A stretch of DNA of 64,000 bases from Prevotella sp. GTDB taxonomy: Bacteria > Bacteroidota > Bacteroidia > Bacteroidales > Bacteroidaceae. Position 1 is the stretch's first letter; every line of letters begins with the position of its first letter. The position numbers were made by a program, and so were the translations under genes. Below are positions 25,986-33,647 of the stretch, one piece after another. The notes under the pieces were generated by a model, which saw nothing but the letters and a program-made list of their open reading frames with translations, ran no database searches and had not been told where the DNA came from. The stretch covers positions 1 to 64,000 of the forward strand of contig JAEETB010000001.1 of assembly GCA_016286575.1 (NCBI GenBank). Direction: 5' to 3'.

Positions 25986-26029
25986 CCGCTCGGCTTTGCC
26001 GCTTATTCGAGCTCCGCGAGTCTTAAGAA
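25986..26029. repeat. Bipartite palindromic element, copy D
   Basis: It begins CCGCTCGGCTTTGCCGCTTA and ends GCGAGTCTTAAGAA. The first half equals copy A and the second half equals copy E, so it links the two subtypes. It lies inside the 390-bp IS66-like derivative. Confidence 0.75.
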
Positions 26030-26077
26030 AGGTAATAACTATATCTCAGACCACCTAAAAAGGGGTTGGATGCTTAC

Positions 26078-26262
26078 TCAAAGTCTACAATGTCCTCAAA
26101 GGTCTTTGACTCCAAATGCACGTGACATTCCTCATTGACATCAAACCATAGCCCCCCCTATTAATGGCAAATCCCATAATCAGTCCATGCTATTGATCCA
26201 CATGCTCCCCCAACGGACACACTCTGTATAGTGAGAATATATGGTATTTCATACTTTAGATA
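26078..26262 (-). pseudogene. Degenerate coding remnant with a 7-G tract
   Basis: On the minus strand WFDVNEECHVHLESKTFEDI reads cleanly up to the IS66-like terminus, whose GTAA supplies the stop. Upstream the frame is closed by stops just before a GGGGGGG run. This looks like the tail of a gene cut by the insertion, but the family is unknown. Confidence 0.3.
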
Positions 26263-27312
26263 TTAGATAGAGTTAACCTTCTTCCTCACAAAAACCTTGT
26301 TAATTTCATCCATAGTAGCATTATTGATGACCGAGGCATGCCCATGATGTTTCACTTCAACACTCTGCTTGTCATAGATGTCAAAGGTATACTCAACATA
26401 GCCGTAATTCTTTTGTGAGGACTTAGACGTTCCCGTCCAGTCTAACTGACAAAAACATTCCCTGTATTGCTTTACCATATCTGGTTCAGGAAGTCCTTGC
26501 CTTTTGAAAATAGTGGTGCAGGCAAGTACAGGTTTTCGTGATGCAAAAGTATCTCTCATCTTAAATCTGACTGGCAGGTGGTCTGATGATGAAGAAGAAT
26601 GATGGGGAAGCTTCGTAAGCAAAGGCTGATCGAACGCTTCCGGATTGAGCATATCTATCTCGTCATTCTCTGTATCAGCCAAAAACAATAGTTTGTGCCT
26701 ACCGTCTTTATTCCCAATACTTATCTGAAGTGAGATTGACAGGTCATTTTTGTGAATTGTCGCATTTTTCTCCAACTTATAATTAATTTTGCTGCCGTGA
26801 GGTGAAAGTGCATCAATTTGTACATCCAAGTTTCCAAAGGCATCACTAAAAGAGAGGTGCTTGACGGGCTGTGATTCGTCTTTGATGACAGATATTGTTT
26901 CATGACTCAAAAATTTTCTCTTTGTGAGACCAAGTACGGTGTCTATAAGATGCTTATCCTCTTTATTGTAATTCACTTTGTTCCAAGCTGCTCCATTCAA
27001 GTCGTAAGGCAGTATAACTATTGTATCTTCACTACAATAGTAGTTAAGAATCTCGTTGAGGCCATAGGTGTGGTCGTAGTCGGGATGTGACCAGACAAGC
27101 ATATCCACTTTTCTGTCTTTCAGTCCATAGCGTTCCATGATGTCAAGCGTCTTATGTACACCTTTGTATTTGAAGCTATCAATAACAATGGAGTAAAGGA
27201 GTTTGTTGTTGTCGCCTTTATCCAAAAATACGATAAGAATACTTTCTCCACGCTCTGAATATCCTATGACATAAACTTTGACCACAAGGTTGTCTCTGGA
27301 TGTAATTTCCAT
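26263..27312 (-). CDS. Metallo-beta-lactamase-fold hydrolase
   Basis: LVWSHPDYDHTYGLNEIL gives the metal-binding HxDxDH signature (H76, D78, D80, H81). LFLADTEND and KLPHHSSSSSDH supply the later ligands, as in ComEC-type hydrolases. The ATG at 27312 is chosen because the ORF-track start is a TTG inside the previous gene. This ATG follows the stop of the 72-residue gene after one base. It is the last gene of a tightly packed five-gene block with a trypsin-like protease. MBL-fold and trypsin-like proteins occur together as effectors around some STAND ATPase defence loci. The substrate (nucleotide, nucleic acid or peptide) is unknown. Confidence 0.75.
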   Translation of the reverse strand: MEITSRDNLVVKVYVIGYSERGESILIVFLDKGDNNKLLYSIVIDSFKYKGVHKTLDIMERYGLKDRKVDMLVWSHPDYDHTYGLNEILNYYCSEDTIVILPYDLNGAAWNKVNYNKEDKHLIDTVLGLTKRKFLSHETISVIKDESQPVKHLSFSDAFGNLDVQIDALSPHGSKINYKLEKNATIHKNDLSISLQISIGNKDGRHKLLFLADTENDEIDMLNPEAFDQPLLTKLPHHSSSSSDHLPVRFKMRDTFASRKPVLACTTIFKRQGLPEPDMVKQYRECFCQLDWTGTSKSSQKNYGYVEYTFDIYDKQSVEVKHHGHASVINNATMDEINKVFVRKKVNSI

Positions 27313-27313
27313 A

Positions 27314-27532
27314 CTAATCAAGATTGATAACCTTTATATCCATCAGAGTGGAATACTTGTCTTCTATTGAAGATACGGACACATCTCTAACAGAATATGA
27401 CACCTTCTTGATACTCGCATTATCATTAATAATACCAAATAATTCTTCAGAAGAGGAACGCTGATTAACAACACCTTCATCGGAATTTCCAAGAATCAGG
27501 TCGAAAATATTGTCATTGCTGTGGTTCGCCAT
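27314..27532 (-). CDS. Small 72-residue protein in the MBL/trypsin block
   Basis: MANHSNDNIFDLILGNSDEG starts the protein and it ends MDIKVINLD. It is acidic and Ser/Asn-rich, with no membrane segment. I do not recognise it. It overlaps the preceding gene by 20 bases and is followed after one base by the MBL gene, so it is translationally coupled to both and very likely real. In a protease-containing cluster, a small flexible protein could be a substrate or pro-peptide-like activator. That is speculation. Confidence 0.6.
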   Translation of the reverse strand: MANHSNDNIFDLILGNSDEGVVNQRSSSEELFGIINDNASIKKVSYSVRDVSVSSIEDKYSTLMDIKVINLD

Positions 27533-28361
27533 GTTCGTTGAGGTAGTTAATTGTTACAGACATTTTATATAGTTCAAACATGTAGTCGTTGATTAATTCG
27601 AGAGAGGATGACAACGCTGCAGGGAATGTAAGGTTGTCCTTCCTTATAATGTACTCATCGATATATGTATCAATATCCAAGACAGCCTGAAATGGCCTTT
27701 CACTTTCTATGCGTCGGCAATGAGTGGAATAATTAACCTTGACGGAACGATTTGCATTATCGCCCTCTGTCATGGTCTTCATGAACCTGTCGTGATATTC
27801 GCGTTCTATGATAGTTGTATCAGCATTATCAATGGTGTGGCCCTCAAAGAATCCTGTCTCGAACGTGTTATTCATATCCTCTGTCCCGGCAAAAGAGTCT
27901 CCTCCGATTTTTCTTATACCGATACGTTTGATCTTTATGTATCTGTCGGATTCCATGAAAGTCGTAAGGTATCTGTTCAAGTAGTTAAAATAGTCATCAA
28001 TGTTGGTATAATGAACACAATCCACCTGAAATGTCATGAAGAGACCAGCAATCTCCATGTTCACCTTATCTTGATGCCCATCGAAATGACTTTCACGGAA
28101 GTGATGAATGGGCAGAGAGTCAAAGGCACTTATAGGCAAAGCCCGCTGACGAGCAACTTCCTCCATTTTTGAGAGGTCGAAACTCGCTTTATTAAGGTAT
28201 GACTGGCCATAGTCGTTAAAATGATTGTTCAGAACGGGAGTTGCTTTGAATATATCTATCCACTTGTTGATATCTGTGACACCGTCATAGTCCACTCGAA
28301 TAAGAATTTTTTTCAGCATATTTTCACGCATACTGTAGCGTGTAAAGTTCTCTTTGGGCAT
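27513..28361 (-). CDS. TIGR04255-like protein
   Basis: The 282-residue protein contains KIKRIGIRKIGGDSF near residue 145, resembling the RxGxRyi motif of TIGR04255 proteins. It also has a C-terminal helix-rich tail (LELINDYMFELYKMSV) seen in that family. TIGR04255 proteins have no proven activity but recur in defence neighbourhoods. It begins 20 bases after the trypsin-like gene and overlaps the 72-residue gene. The family assignment is tentative. Confidence 0.5.
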   Translation of the reverse strand: MPKENFTRYSMRENMLKKILIRVDYDGVTDINKWIDIFKATPVLNNHFNDYGQSYLNKASFDLSKMEEVARQRALPISAFDSLPIHHFRESHFDGHQDKVNMEIAGLFMTFQVDCVHYTNIDDYFNYLNRYLTTFMESDRYIKIKRIGIRKIGGDSFAGTEDMNNTFETGFFEGHTIDNADTTIIEREYHDRFMKTMTEGDNANRSVKVNYSTHCRRIESERPFQAVLDIDTYIDEYIIRKDNLTFPAALSSSLELINDYMFELYKMSVTINYLNEHGEPQQ

Positions 28362-28381
28362 AACACAATTATTTATTGAGG

Positions 28382-29197
28382 CTATTTTGTTTTATCTAAC
28401 TTTACAACTTCAATGATATGGTCAACAGGTTCCACATTAGTAAGGCCAGTATTTTCCTCAAACACAATCCGAGCACGTTGAGTCTGCTGGCTTAAAGCTA
28501 TATCGCGGTAGGTGATACTGCTCTTAACCATCCCTATCAGACGTGACTGAGTGTTGTGTTGAGACCCCTTGATAAACATAATCTCGGGCTTTAACACGAC
28601 AGGGCCACCGCTATTGCCCGGGAACACGAGGGAGTCGATGATGAAGTCTGTGCTGGATCCTTCTAACAAGTCATTAATCCGGGCAATGGCGCCCATACGT
28701 AGAATCGTATAGTTACGCGATTCACCCACCAAACCCAAAGGAAACCCAAGAGTAAAAACGCCATCGCCCTCAGTCACGCCCAAAGATTTCATCTCTGCAA
28801 TGGTATAGCTGTCTTTATCATACCTAAATGCTGTCAAATTAACCTGATCTGCTTGCAATTGTCTGTAATAATCCATCGACAGAGGTACAGCCGACACATC
28901 GACTTTCTCATCAGGGTGGGATTTATAGATAGGGACTCCGTTTTCGTACAGATCTATTTTGTATTTCTTTGCTGCTTCGTCACCTTCTGGATTGAACAAT
29001 AAGTAAATCTCTTTTCTACCTCCAACAACGTGTTTGTTAGTTATGAGATGGACATAATACTCACCTTCATCAGATTCTTCCTTCACATCGTTATAGCCAA
29101 AAAGGAAACCCGTACCGATCCAGGAGCAGTCAGTTTTGCCCGTACTGCTTCCGATGGCAACCACACAATTGAGATATCGAGATTGGATAAGAGCCAT
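28382..29197 (-). CDS. Trypsin-like serine protease (cytoplasmic)
   Basis: The catalytic triad is visible: LITNKHVVGG (H56), DVSAVPLSM (Asp near 110) and PGNSGGPVV (Ser near 194). IGTGFLFG precedes the His, as in the trypsin fold. There is no signal peptide, which is unusual for this fold outside signalling or defence. It begins one base after the DUF2806 stop. In bacterial conflict systems such proteases are switched on by a STAND ATPase and cleave a toxin or partner. Here the NACHT gene upstream is the obvious candidate controller and the MBL or 72-residue protein a candidate target. Confidence 0.8.
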   Translation of the reverse strand: MALIQSRYLNCVVAIGSSTGKTDCSWIGTGFLFGYNDVKEESDEGEYYVHLITNKHVVGGRKEIYLLFNPEGDEAAKKYKIDLYENGVPIYKSHPDEKVDVSAVPLSMDYYRQLQADQVNLTAFRYDKDSYTIAEMKSLGVTEGDGVFTLGFPLGLVGESRNYTILRMGAIARINDLLEGSSTDFIIDSLVFPGNSGGPVVLKPEIMFIKGSQHNTQSRLIGMVKSSITYRDIALSQQTQRARIVFEENTGLTNVEPVDHIIEVVKLDKTK

Positions 29198-29198
29198 A

Positions 29199-30062
29199 TC
29201 AGTAGAATTTTTCTATATTGCGGGAATAAGTAACCTTATTGTTGCTGTCCATCATCAGGATTTTATGCAACTCTACTTTTAATATCCCTGTCTGCTTAAA
29301 CTTTTTGCCTATGAAATCATAGGTTTCAAAGTAATCTTTATTATCAATGAGACAGAGCAGTTCAACTCCTGCCCTCGTGAGCCGTCGAACCTGAAAGTCT
29401 ACTTTTATTACTTGCTCTTTAGTGTTTTCAATGGAATACAAATAGCGATTGTTGACTGGTGCAACGCAATTTCCAATAGGAATACTCCTTGTATGCGTAA
29501 GTTCGTCTGGAGTCATCAGACCTATCTCGATTAAAGAAATGACGTTCATCAGGGGCAACCCGTATTCATCCCCAGTGAGAATATACTCACCAAAGCATAG
29601 ATACTTCAATGCATCAATAAAGAGTTGAGCATCTGACCTGGTCATGTTCCGAAGAACATCAAGAGTCCTCAATGAAAAAGAGTTTGGGTGCTTCACTTCT
29701 CCTGCAAGAATCTGAGCCCAGAGGTTCTGCATGGTTTCATCAGAAACATCCTCCACAATCTTATTAAATCGGTTGAGCCAGTCATCATCAACAGGTTCGT
29801 CTGTTACAACTTCATTGTCTGAGACTATAGTTCTCGCCTTTCCTGATACTCTTTTGAAATTCTCAAAATGTTTTCTCTCCTTTAACAGAGTATAGTTTAT
29901 GGCATCTTTATCATCTTTGGGAAAATCTTCATTTTCAAAGATAATCTTGGCCAATTTACTTGTAGAACTCGTTTCGTTGGTTCCAAGCATGTTTGTTATA
30001 GTACAGTTAAACTTATCACCAAACGATATGTTCTTTCCTGTTGTTATGTTTGTCTCGCACAT
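29199..30062 (-). CDS. DUF2806 protein
   Basis: The 287-residue protein contains DDDWLNRFNKIVEDVSDETM and WAQILAGEVKHPNSFSLRTL, the hallmark of DUF2806. The remainder is alpha/beta, with RRLTRAGVELL as a helix-turn-helix-like stretch. The function of DUF2806 is unknown. It appears in prophages and defence loci. It is the first gene of the tight block and its leader holds a group II intron domain V. The long 5' region suggests that transcription may come from upstream (NACHT) or from a promoter carried in by the intron remnant. Confidence 0.75.
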   Translation of the reverse strand: MCETNITTGKNISFGDKFNCTITNMLGTNETSSTSKLAKIIFENEDFPKDDKDAINYTLLKERKHFENFKRVSGKARTIVSDNEVVTDEPVDDDWLNRFNKIVEDVSDETMQNLWAQILAGEVKHPNSFSLRTLDVLRNMTRSDAQLFIDALKYLCFGEYILTGDEYGLPLMNVISLIEIGLMTPDELTHTRSIPIGNCVAPVNNRYLYSIENTKEQVIKVDFQVRRLTRAGVELLCLIDNKDYFETYDFIGKKFKQTGILKVELHKILMMDSNNKVTYSRNIEKFY

Positions 30063-30116
30063 AGTGTTGTTAATATAGTCGAGTATGGAGAGGGACTTTC
30101 ACCCTTCCTTCTCACG

Positions 30117-30150
30117 GAACCGTGCTTGATAGTCGCTCGTCACACGGCTC
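30117..30150 (-). ncRNA. Group II intron domain V remnant
   Basis: The minus strand reads GAGCCGTGTGACGAGC and ends AAGCACGGTTC, 34 bases in all, the canonical length. The lower helix GAGCCGUG/CACGGUUC is intact with the usual G-U pair. It is followed by GTGAGAAGGAAGGGTGAAAG, whose AGGG/CCCT hairpin suits the domain VI region. No reverse transcriptase or 5' intron part is present, so this is the 3' stub of an intron left between two defence genes. Confidence 0.7.
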
Positions 30151-30172
30151 TTCGTGTTTAACTCATTTGTCG

Positions 30173-31120
30173 TTACAAATATTCCATCAACTTTTTATTC
30201 TTCTTAGGACTTGTCATCCATATCGAACCTTCTTTTTGAAAGGTCTTCCATAAATCACCTAGCAGGATATTCTCTTTGTTAACTAATTGAGAGTTTATGC
30301 CATTCATATCTTTATCATCACGATTAAGTACAGAATGTAGTAGCTGTGAGATGATTGAGAAAAATAATCCTACAGCTTTCTCTATTTCATTACCAGACTC
30401 ATGCTCCAAATGGATTTCCCCTCCGAATTCAACACTCCTATTTCTCTGGACTACTCCTAAAATAGCTTGCATAGCCTGCTCAACATCCGTAAACAAAACT
30501 ATATTATACGCATTCTCCTTTCGGATATGCTTTTTATGATTTACTAGCCATGCCATCAAGATAGTCATTTCAAAAAACAAGTCAGACAACAAAACCTCTG
30601 GAATTACAATCGACCTGTCTATATTACCGATGTTATGACTAACTACCTCTGAACAGTCTGGGGCAATGGTACCCACCACATTTATAATGGCTTCACAGAT
30701 TACCTGAAAATCAGTTCCTTTTGGATTATGAATATTCTTTATTACAGATTCGTCAATGTTATCATAGACTAAATCCAACAGCTCCAATCTCTTATCTTTT
30801 GGGAAAGCGACATTTTTAAAAACTATATTCTCAAGAAAAGCCATCATTTTAAGATACGATCTGTTACTAACATCTACTGTGAAGAATGTCCTTTCACTAT
30901 CTCTTTGAAAGCTTTGGAGCACTTTTTCCATCAGAGAGAAAGATTCTTCTGATAATATAATATCCTCGTAGGACATGGTTTTATTATGCGATAATAAGAA
31001 CTGGGCTAAATCACCAAAGCGAACCTTTAGCATCATCTCGTCGCTTGTAAACGAGATAGCACTTGCATATTTATTATCACCGGTAGTTTTGTCTTCCCAA
31101 AAATAAATTTTATTGCTCAT
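30173..31120 (-). CDS. Unknown protein following the NACHT gene
   Basis: MSNKIYFWEDKTTGDNKYAS starts at 31120. The longer ORF-track start lies inside the NACHT gene and is rejected. The protein has 315 residues with a C-terminal lysine-rich tail (KKNKKLMEYL) and amphipathic helices such as EIEKAVGLFFSIISQLLHSV. There is no recognised motif and no convincing membrane span. It overlaps the NACHT gene end by 11 bases (GCAATGAGCAATAA), a sign of coupled translation, so it is probably a dedicated partner such as an effector or adaptor. Confidence 0.6.
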   Translation of the reverse strand: MSNKIYFWEDKTTGDNKYASAISFTSDEMMLKVRFGDLAQFLLSHNKTMSYEDIILSEESFSLMEKVLQSFQRDSERTFFTVDVSNRSYLKMMAFLENIVFKNVAFPKDKRLELLDLVYDNIDESVIKNIHNPKGTDFQVICEAIINVVGTIAPDCSEVVSHNIGNIDRSIVIPEVLLSDLFFEMTILMAWLVNHKKHIRKENAYNIVLFTDVEQAMQAILGVVQRNRSVEFGGEIHLEHESGNEIEKAVGLFFSIISQLLHSVLNRDDKDMNGINSQLVNKENILLGDLWKTFQKEGSIWMTSPKKNKKLMEYL

Positions 31121-33005
31121 TGCCCAACAACTTAATATCCTTATGAATAATATCAAAAACTCTAGTCATCCTGTATTTATTATTAAAAAGGATCAATGAG
31201 TCCATCTGAGTAATTAACTCATTGATATTATCGCCTGTAACAGCATGTCCCTGTTCCGACCCGATAAAATTAACTGCGACCTTTTTACCTTTTGCCTTTT
31301 TCATAAAGGCTTCGTTCGGGGGCACATCTCCTAATATCATAACAGAACGAAGTGTACTAAGATTTAATATCTTATGAGGAACAGCACCTCCTGTATAATT
31401 GAAAATAATAATTTTCTGTAATCCCTTAAAGTTTTCTATCCAACTAGCAACTTCTTGCGATAATATATTCCATGGTAGTGCTAAAATTGTAAATGGGAAT
31501 GGAGATTTCAGATGTTCCAGATTATAACCCGTAGCACTGTAAATCATCAGAGATCTGGCTGTAGTATCTATCTTATAGTCTATAATGCCTTTTGTATATA
31601 AATGCATAAACTCTCCAAGGCACAGCTCCTTATAAAATTTCTCTACCACATCCATGCCTTCGAAAGAAACCTTTAGCCCATGATAGAATAATTCCTTTGC
31701 TAAGAAAAATTCCAAGAACGATTTATGCGAGAACTTTATATATCCTTCAGAATCTCTGTTAATCAGTGAACGTCCCGACCAACTATAGGGGTCTTGAAAG
31801 GATTTTTCCTTCAAAAACACCTCAAATTCTTCACGAGTGATGAATAAACCTCCTCTTTTAGCTTTATTTTGATATATATCCACCGCTAACTGATTGGAAA
31901 AATCATATAACTTTTCCTTAAGGCCTTCTATTTCGTTTTTCTGATTCCAATTATTTACTTCCCTATCTAGCCACTTGTCTATTAACATCTGATATAGTTC
32001 ATATAGCGTAGGGTTATTAATCTTCTCCTCAAGAAGGTCATCGATATATGATAGTAAGAGTGGCCTTACCATCACATCCCTTGCCTGAGTTACAATTTGT
32101 TTTGCTTTCTTACGCGATTTTCTTGTATGATATTTCTTCTTTAAATACTGATCGATATCATTATCATCGAAAAAAGATATATAATGGCGCGTATATTCCT
32201 GAAAATTTTTCTCGCGTCCATAAAAAGTCAATTTTGATTGACGAGGTTCTTCCGTTGCATTAGAAAAGAACTGCGTCCTACATGTAACAATAACAACATA
32301 GAAACGCTTTATTGCCTCCTCTAATTTCGGGATAAATCGCTTAAAGTCCGTAACTGCCTCTGTATTTTCATCAAGAGCATCAAGAATAAGAATTGTTGTT
32401 GAATGATTGGGGATCTTCTCTATATCTTTAATAACATTATCATTAGAAAGGCTCAACAATTGTATATCATAAATCATCGTCCCTTTTGTATGCGAGTTCA
32501 CATAATCAATAAGCAGATTTACAGAGAAAGTTGTCTTTCCCATCCCAGAACCCGCAAGGACGCAATATAAGAACTTGCTAGTATTTTTTGGAACAAGAAC
32601 GTTGTTAATGTAAAAATCGAGTAGATCTGTAGGTTGTGCAATATTCTGATTCTCGATAGGGTCTAAAGTGTCATCGGGTGGTATCAGCTGGAATTTTGTT
32701 CTTACGTAGCATGCTCTATTCTTCTTATCCATAAAGCTAGCAAACTCTCGACCAAGCCTCGCCTCGATGGTCATTTTTCTCCATTTGCAGACAGCAATCC
32801 TTTTCCTATAGAACCACCAAACGGCATATCCTATAATACCTAATACTAAGACTACAGGTATTGTAATATCAAGGATTCTGTTAATTGTTTCCGGCTCCAC
32901 CTTGTACCCCCAAGTCTCTAACATTGATGATAATCGATTACCATCAACACCTAGCCAATCAAAAGGATTAAAAAAAGATAGAAGCATGTTCTTTATTACA
33001 ACCAT
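31110..33005 (-). CDS. Membrane-anchored NACHT-type STAND ATPase
   Basis: One membrane segment (ITIPVVLVLGIIGYAVWWFY) spans residues 47-66 and is followed by basic residues. Walker A is LAGSGMGKTTFS near 152, Walker B is TILILDALDEN near 205 with the NACHT-type acidic extension, and VTCRTQFF is the sensor-like strand. SHKSFLEFFLAKEL marks the winged-helix end. The C-terminal 170 residues lack an obvious repeat array. NACHT proteins in bacteria act as phage sensors. The single span suggests action at the inner membrane or that the N-terminus is the effector. It is the first gene of the cluster and overlaps the next gene. Confidence 0.78.
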   Translation of the reverse strand: MVVIKNMLLSFFNPFDWLGVDGNRLSSMLETWGYKVEPETINRILDITIPVVLVLGIIGYAVWWFYRKRIAVCKWRKMTIEARLGREFASFMDKKNRACYVRTKFQLIPPDDTLDPIENQNIAQPTDLLDFYINNVLVPKNTSKFLYCVLAGSGMGKTTFSVNLLIDYVNSHTKGTMIYDIQLLSLSNDNVIKDIEKIPNHSTTILILDALDENTEAVTDFKRFIPKLEEAIKRFYVVIVTCRTQFFSNATEEPRQSKLTFYGREKNFQEYTRHYISFFDDNDIDQYLKKKYHTRKSRKKAKQIVTQARDVMVRPLLLSYIDDLLEEKINNPTLYELYQMLIDKWLDREVNNWNQKNEIEGLKEKLYDFSNQLAVDIYQNKAKRGGLFITREEFEVFLKEKSFQDPYSWSGRSLINRDSEGYIKFSHKSFLEFFLAKELFYHGLKVSFEGMDVVEKFYKELCLGEFMHLYTKGIIDYKIDTTARSLMIYSATGYNLEHLKSPFPFTILALPWNILSQEVASWIENFKGLQKIIIFNYTGGAVPHKILNLSTLRSVMILGDVPPNEAFMKKAKGKKVAVNFIGSEQGHAVTGDNINELITQMDSLILFNNKYRMTRVFDIIHKDIKLLGNEQ

Positions 33006-33191
33006 TTAACTTATATAAAACAAAGATTTAAAATTGGATTAATCTGTATGATATAGATACTCGATCATATCACCTCTCCCGCATACTTCATCTTTTTCCC
33101 AAGCACAGTACACAAAACCATCTGGAAGTCCTTACGATATAGACTTGTCTAGATTAAACATACTGTTTTATTACATTTCGCGAAATCAGTC

Positions 33192-33632
33192 TTACCTCTG
33201 GGGTTCATACGCCCCATCCTTCGCCTCGAATATCGTGCTCGGTTCATGCACCTCTATCGTATGCCACTTACCTAACGGCACCTGTATTCCATAAGTTCCC
33301 TCTCTCGGGCATACTCTGAAGCGTGCGACTTCCTTGAATTGTGTTTCATCAGCAGTTGTCTCGCCATCGTGAATGGGGCCACCGGTGTCAACGGTCGGGA
33401 GTTCTTCGTAGAAGATCCAGTCGAGACAGCCTTCGAGACAGATGACCGATTCGGAGGTTTTCAGATGACGATGGATAGGAACACGAGTCCCAGGCTCAAG
33501 GGCATTGAGCATGCGCTGGGAAGTATCAGCAGGGGTGGTGCGAAGATCAAAGTTCTGGCGCAGGCGCTCCGAATTCTTTGCTTTCTCGTGCAGCGCAGAT
33601 AGCAATTCGTCATTGATAAGTTGGATGTCCAT
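33192..33632 (-). CDS. wbuC: WbuC-family cupin
   Basis: The 146-residue cupin has PGTRVPIHRHLKTSESVICLEG (two His and a Glu as metal ligands) and PLGKWHTIEVHE. WbuC proteins lie in O-antigen and capsule clusters of many bacteria and their reaction is not settled. It is the last gene of the glycan locus, 15 bases after the WecA-like gene. A truncated homologue at 6746-6975 in the same orientation lies on the other side of the defence island. Confidence 0.82.
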   Translation of the reverse strand: MDIQLINDELLSALHEKAKNSERLRQNFDLRTTPADTSQRMLNALEPGTRVPIHRHLKTSESVICLEGCLDWIFYEELPTVDTGGPIHDGETTADETQFKEVARFRVCPREGTYGIQVPLGKWHTIEVHEPSTIFEAKDGAYEPQR

Positions 33633-33647
33633 ACCTTAGGTCAATTT

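Larger units (their letters stand above)
25688..26077. mobile_element. 390-bp IS66-like deletion derivative
   Basis: The left end GTATGCATCCAACCTTTTTT and the inverted right end GTAAGCATCCAACCCCTTTT mark a 390-bp unit in an otherwise gene-free stretch (25657-26262). Both begin GTA(T/A)GC like IS66 ends. The left-end sequence recurs at 45585. It contains a 29-codon frame, the dyad CCCCA/TGGGG at 25722-25739, and palindromic repeat copy D. Confidence 0.65.
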
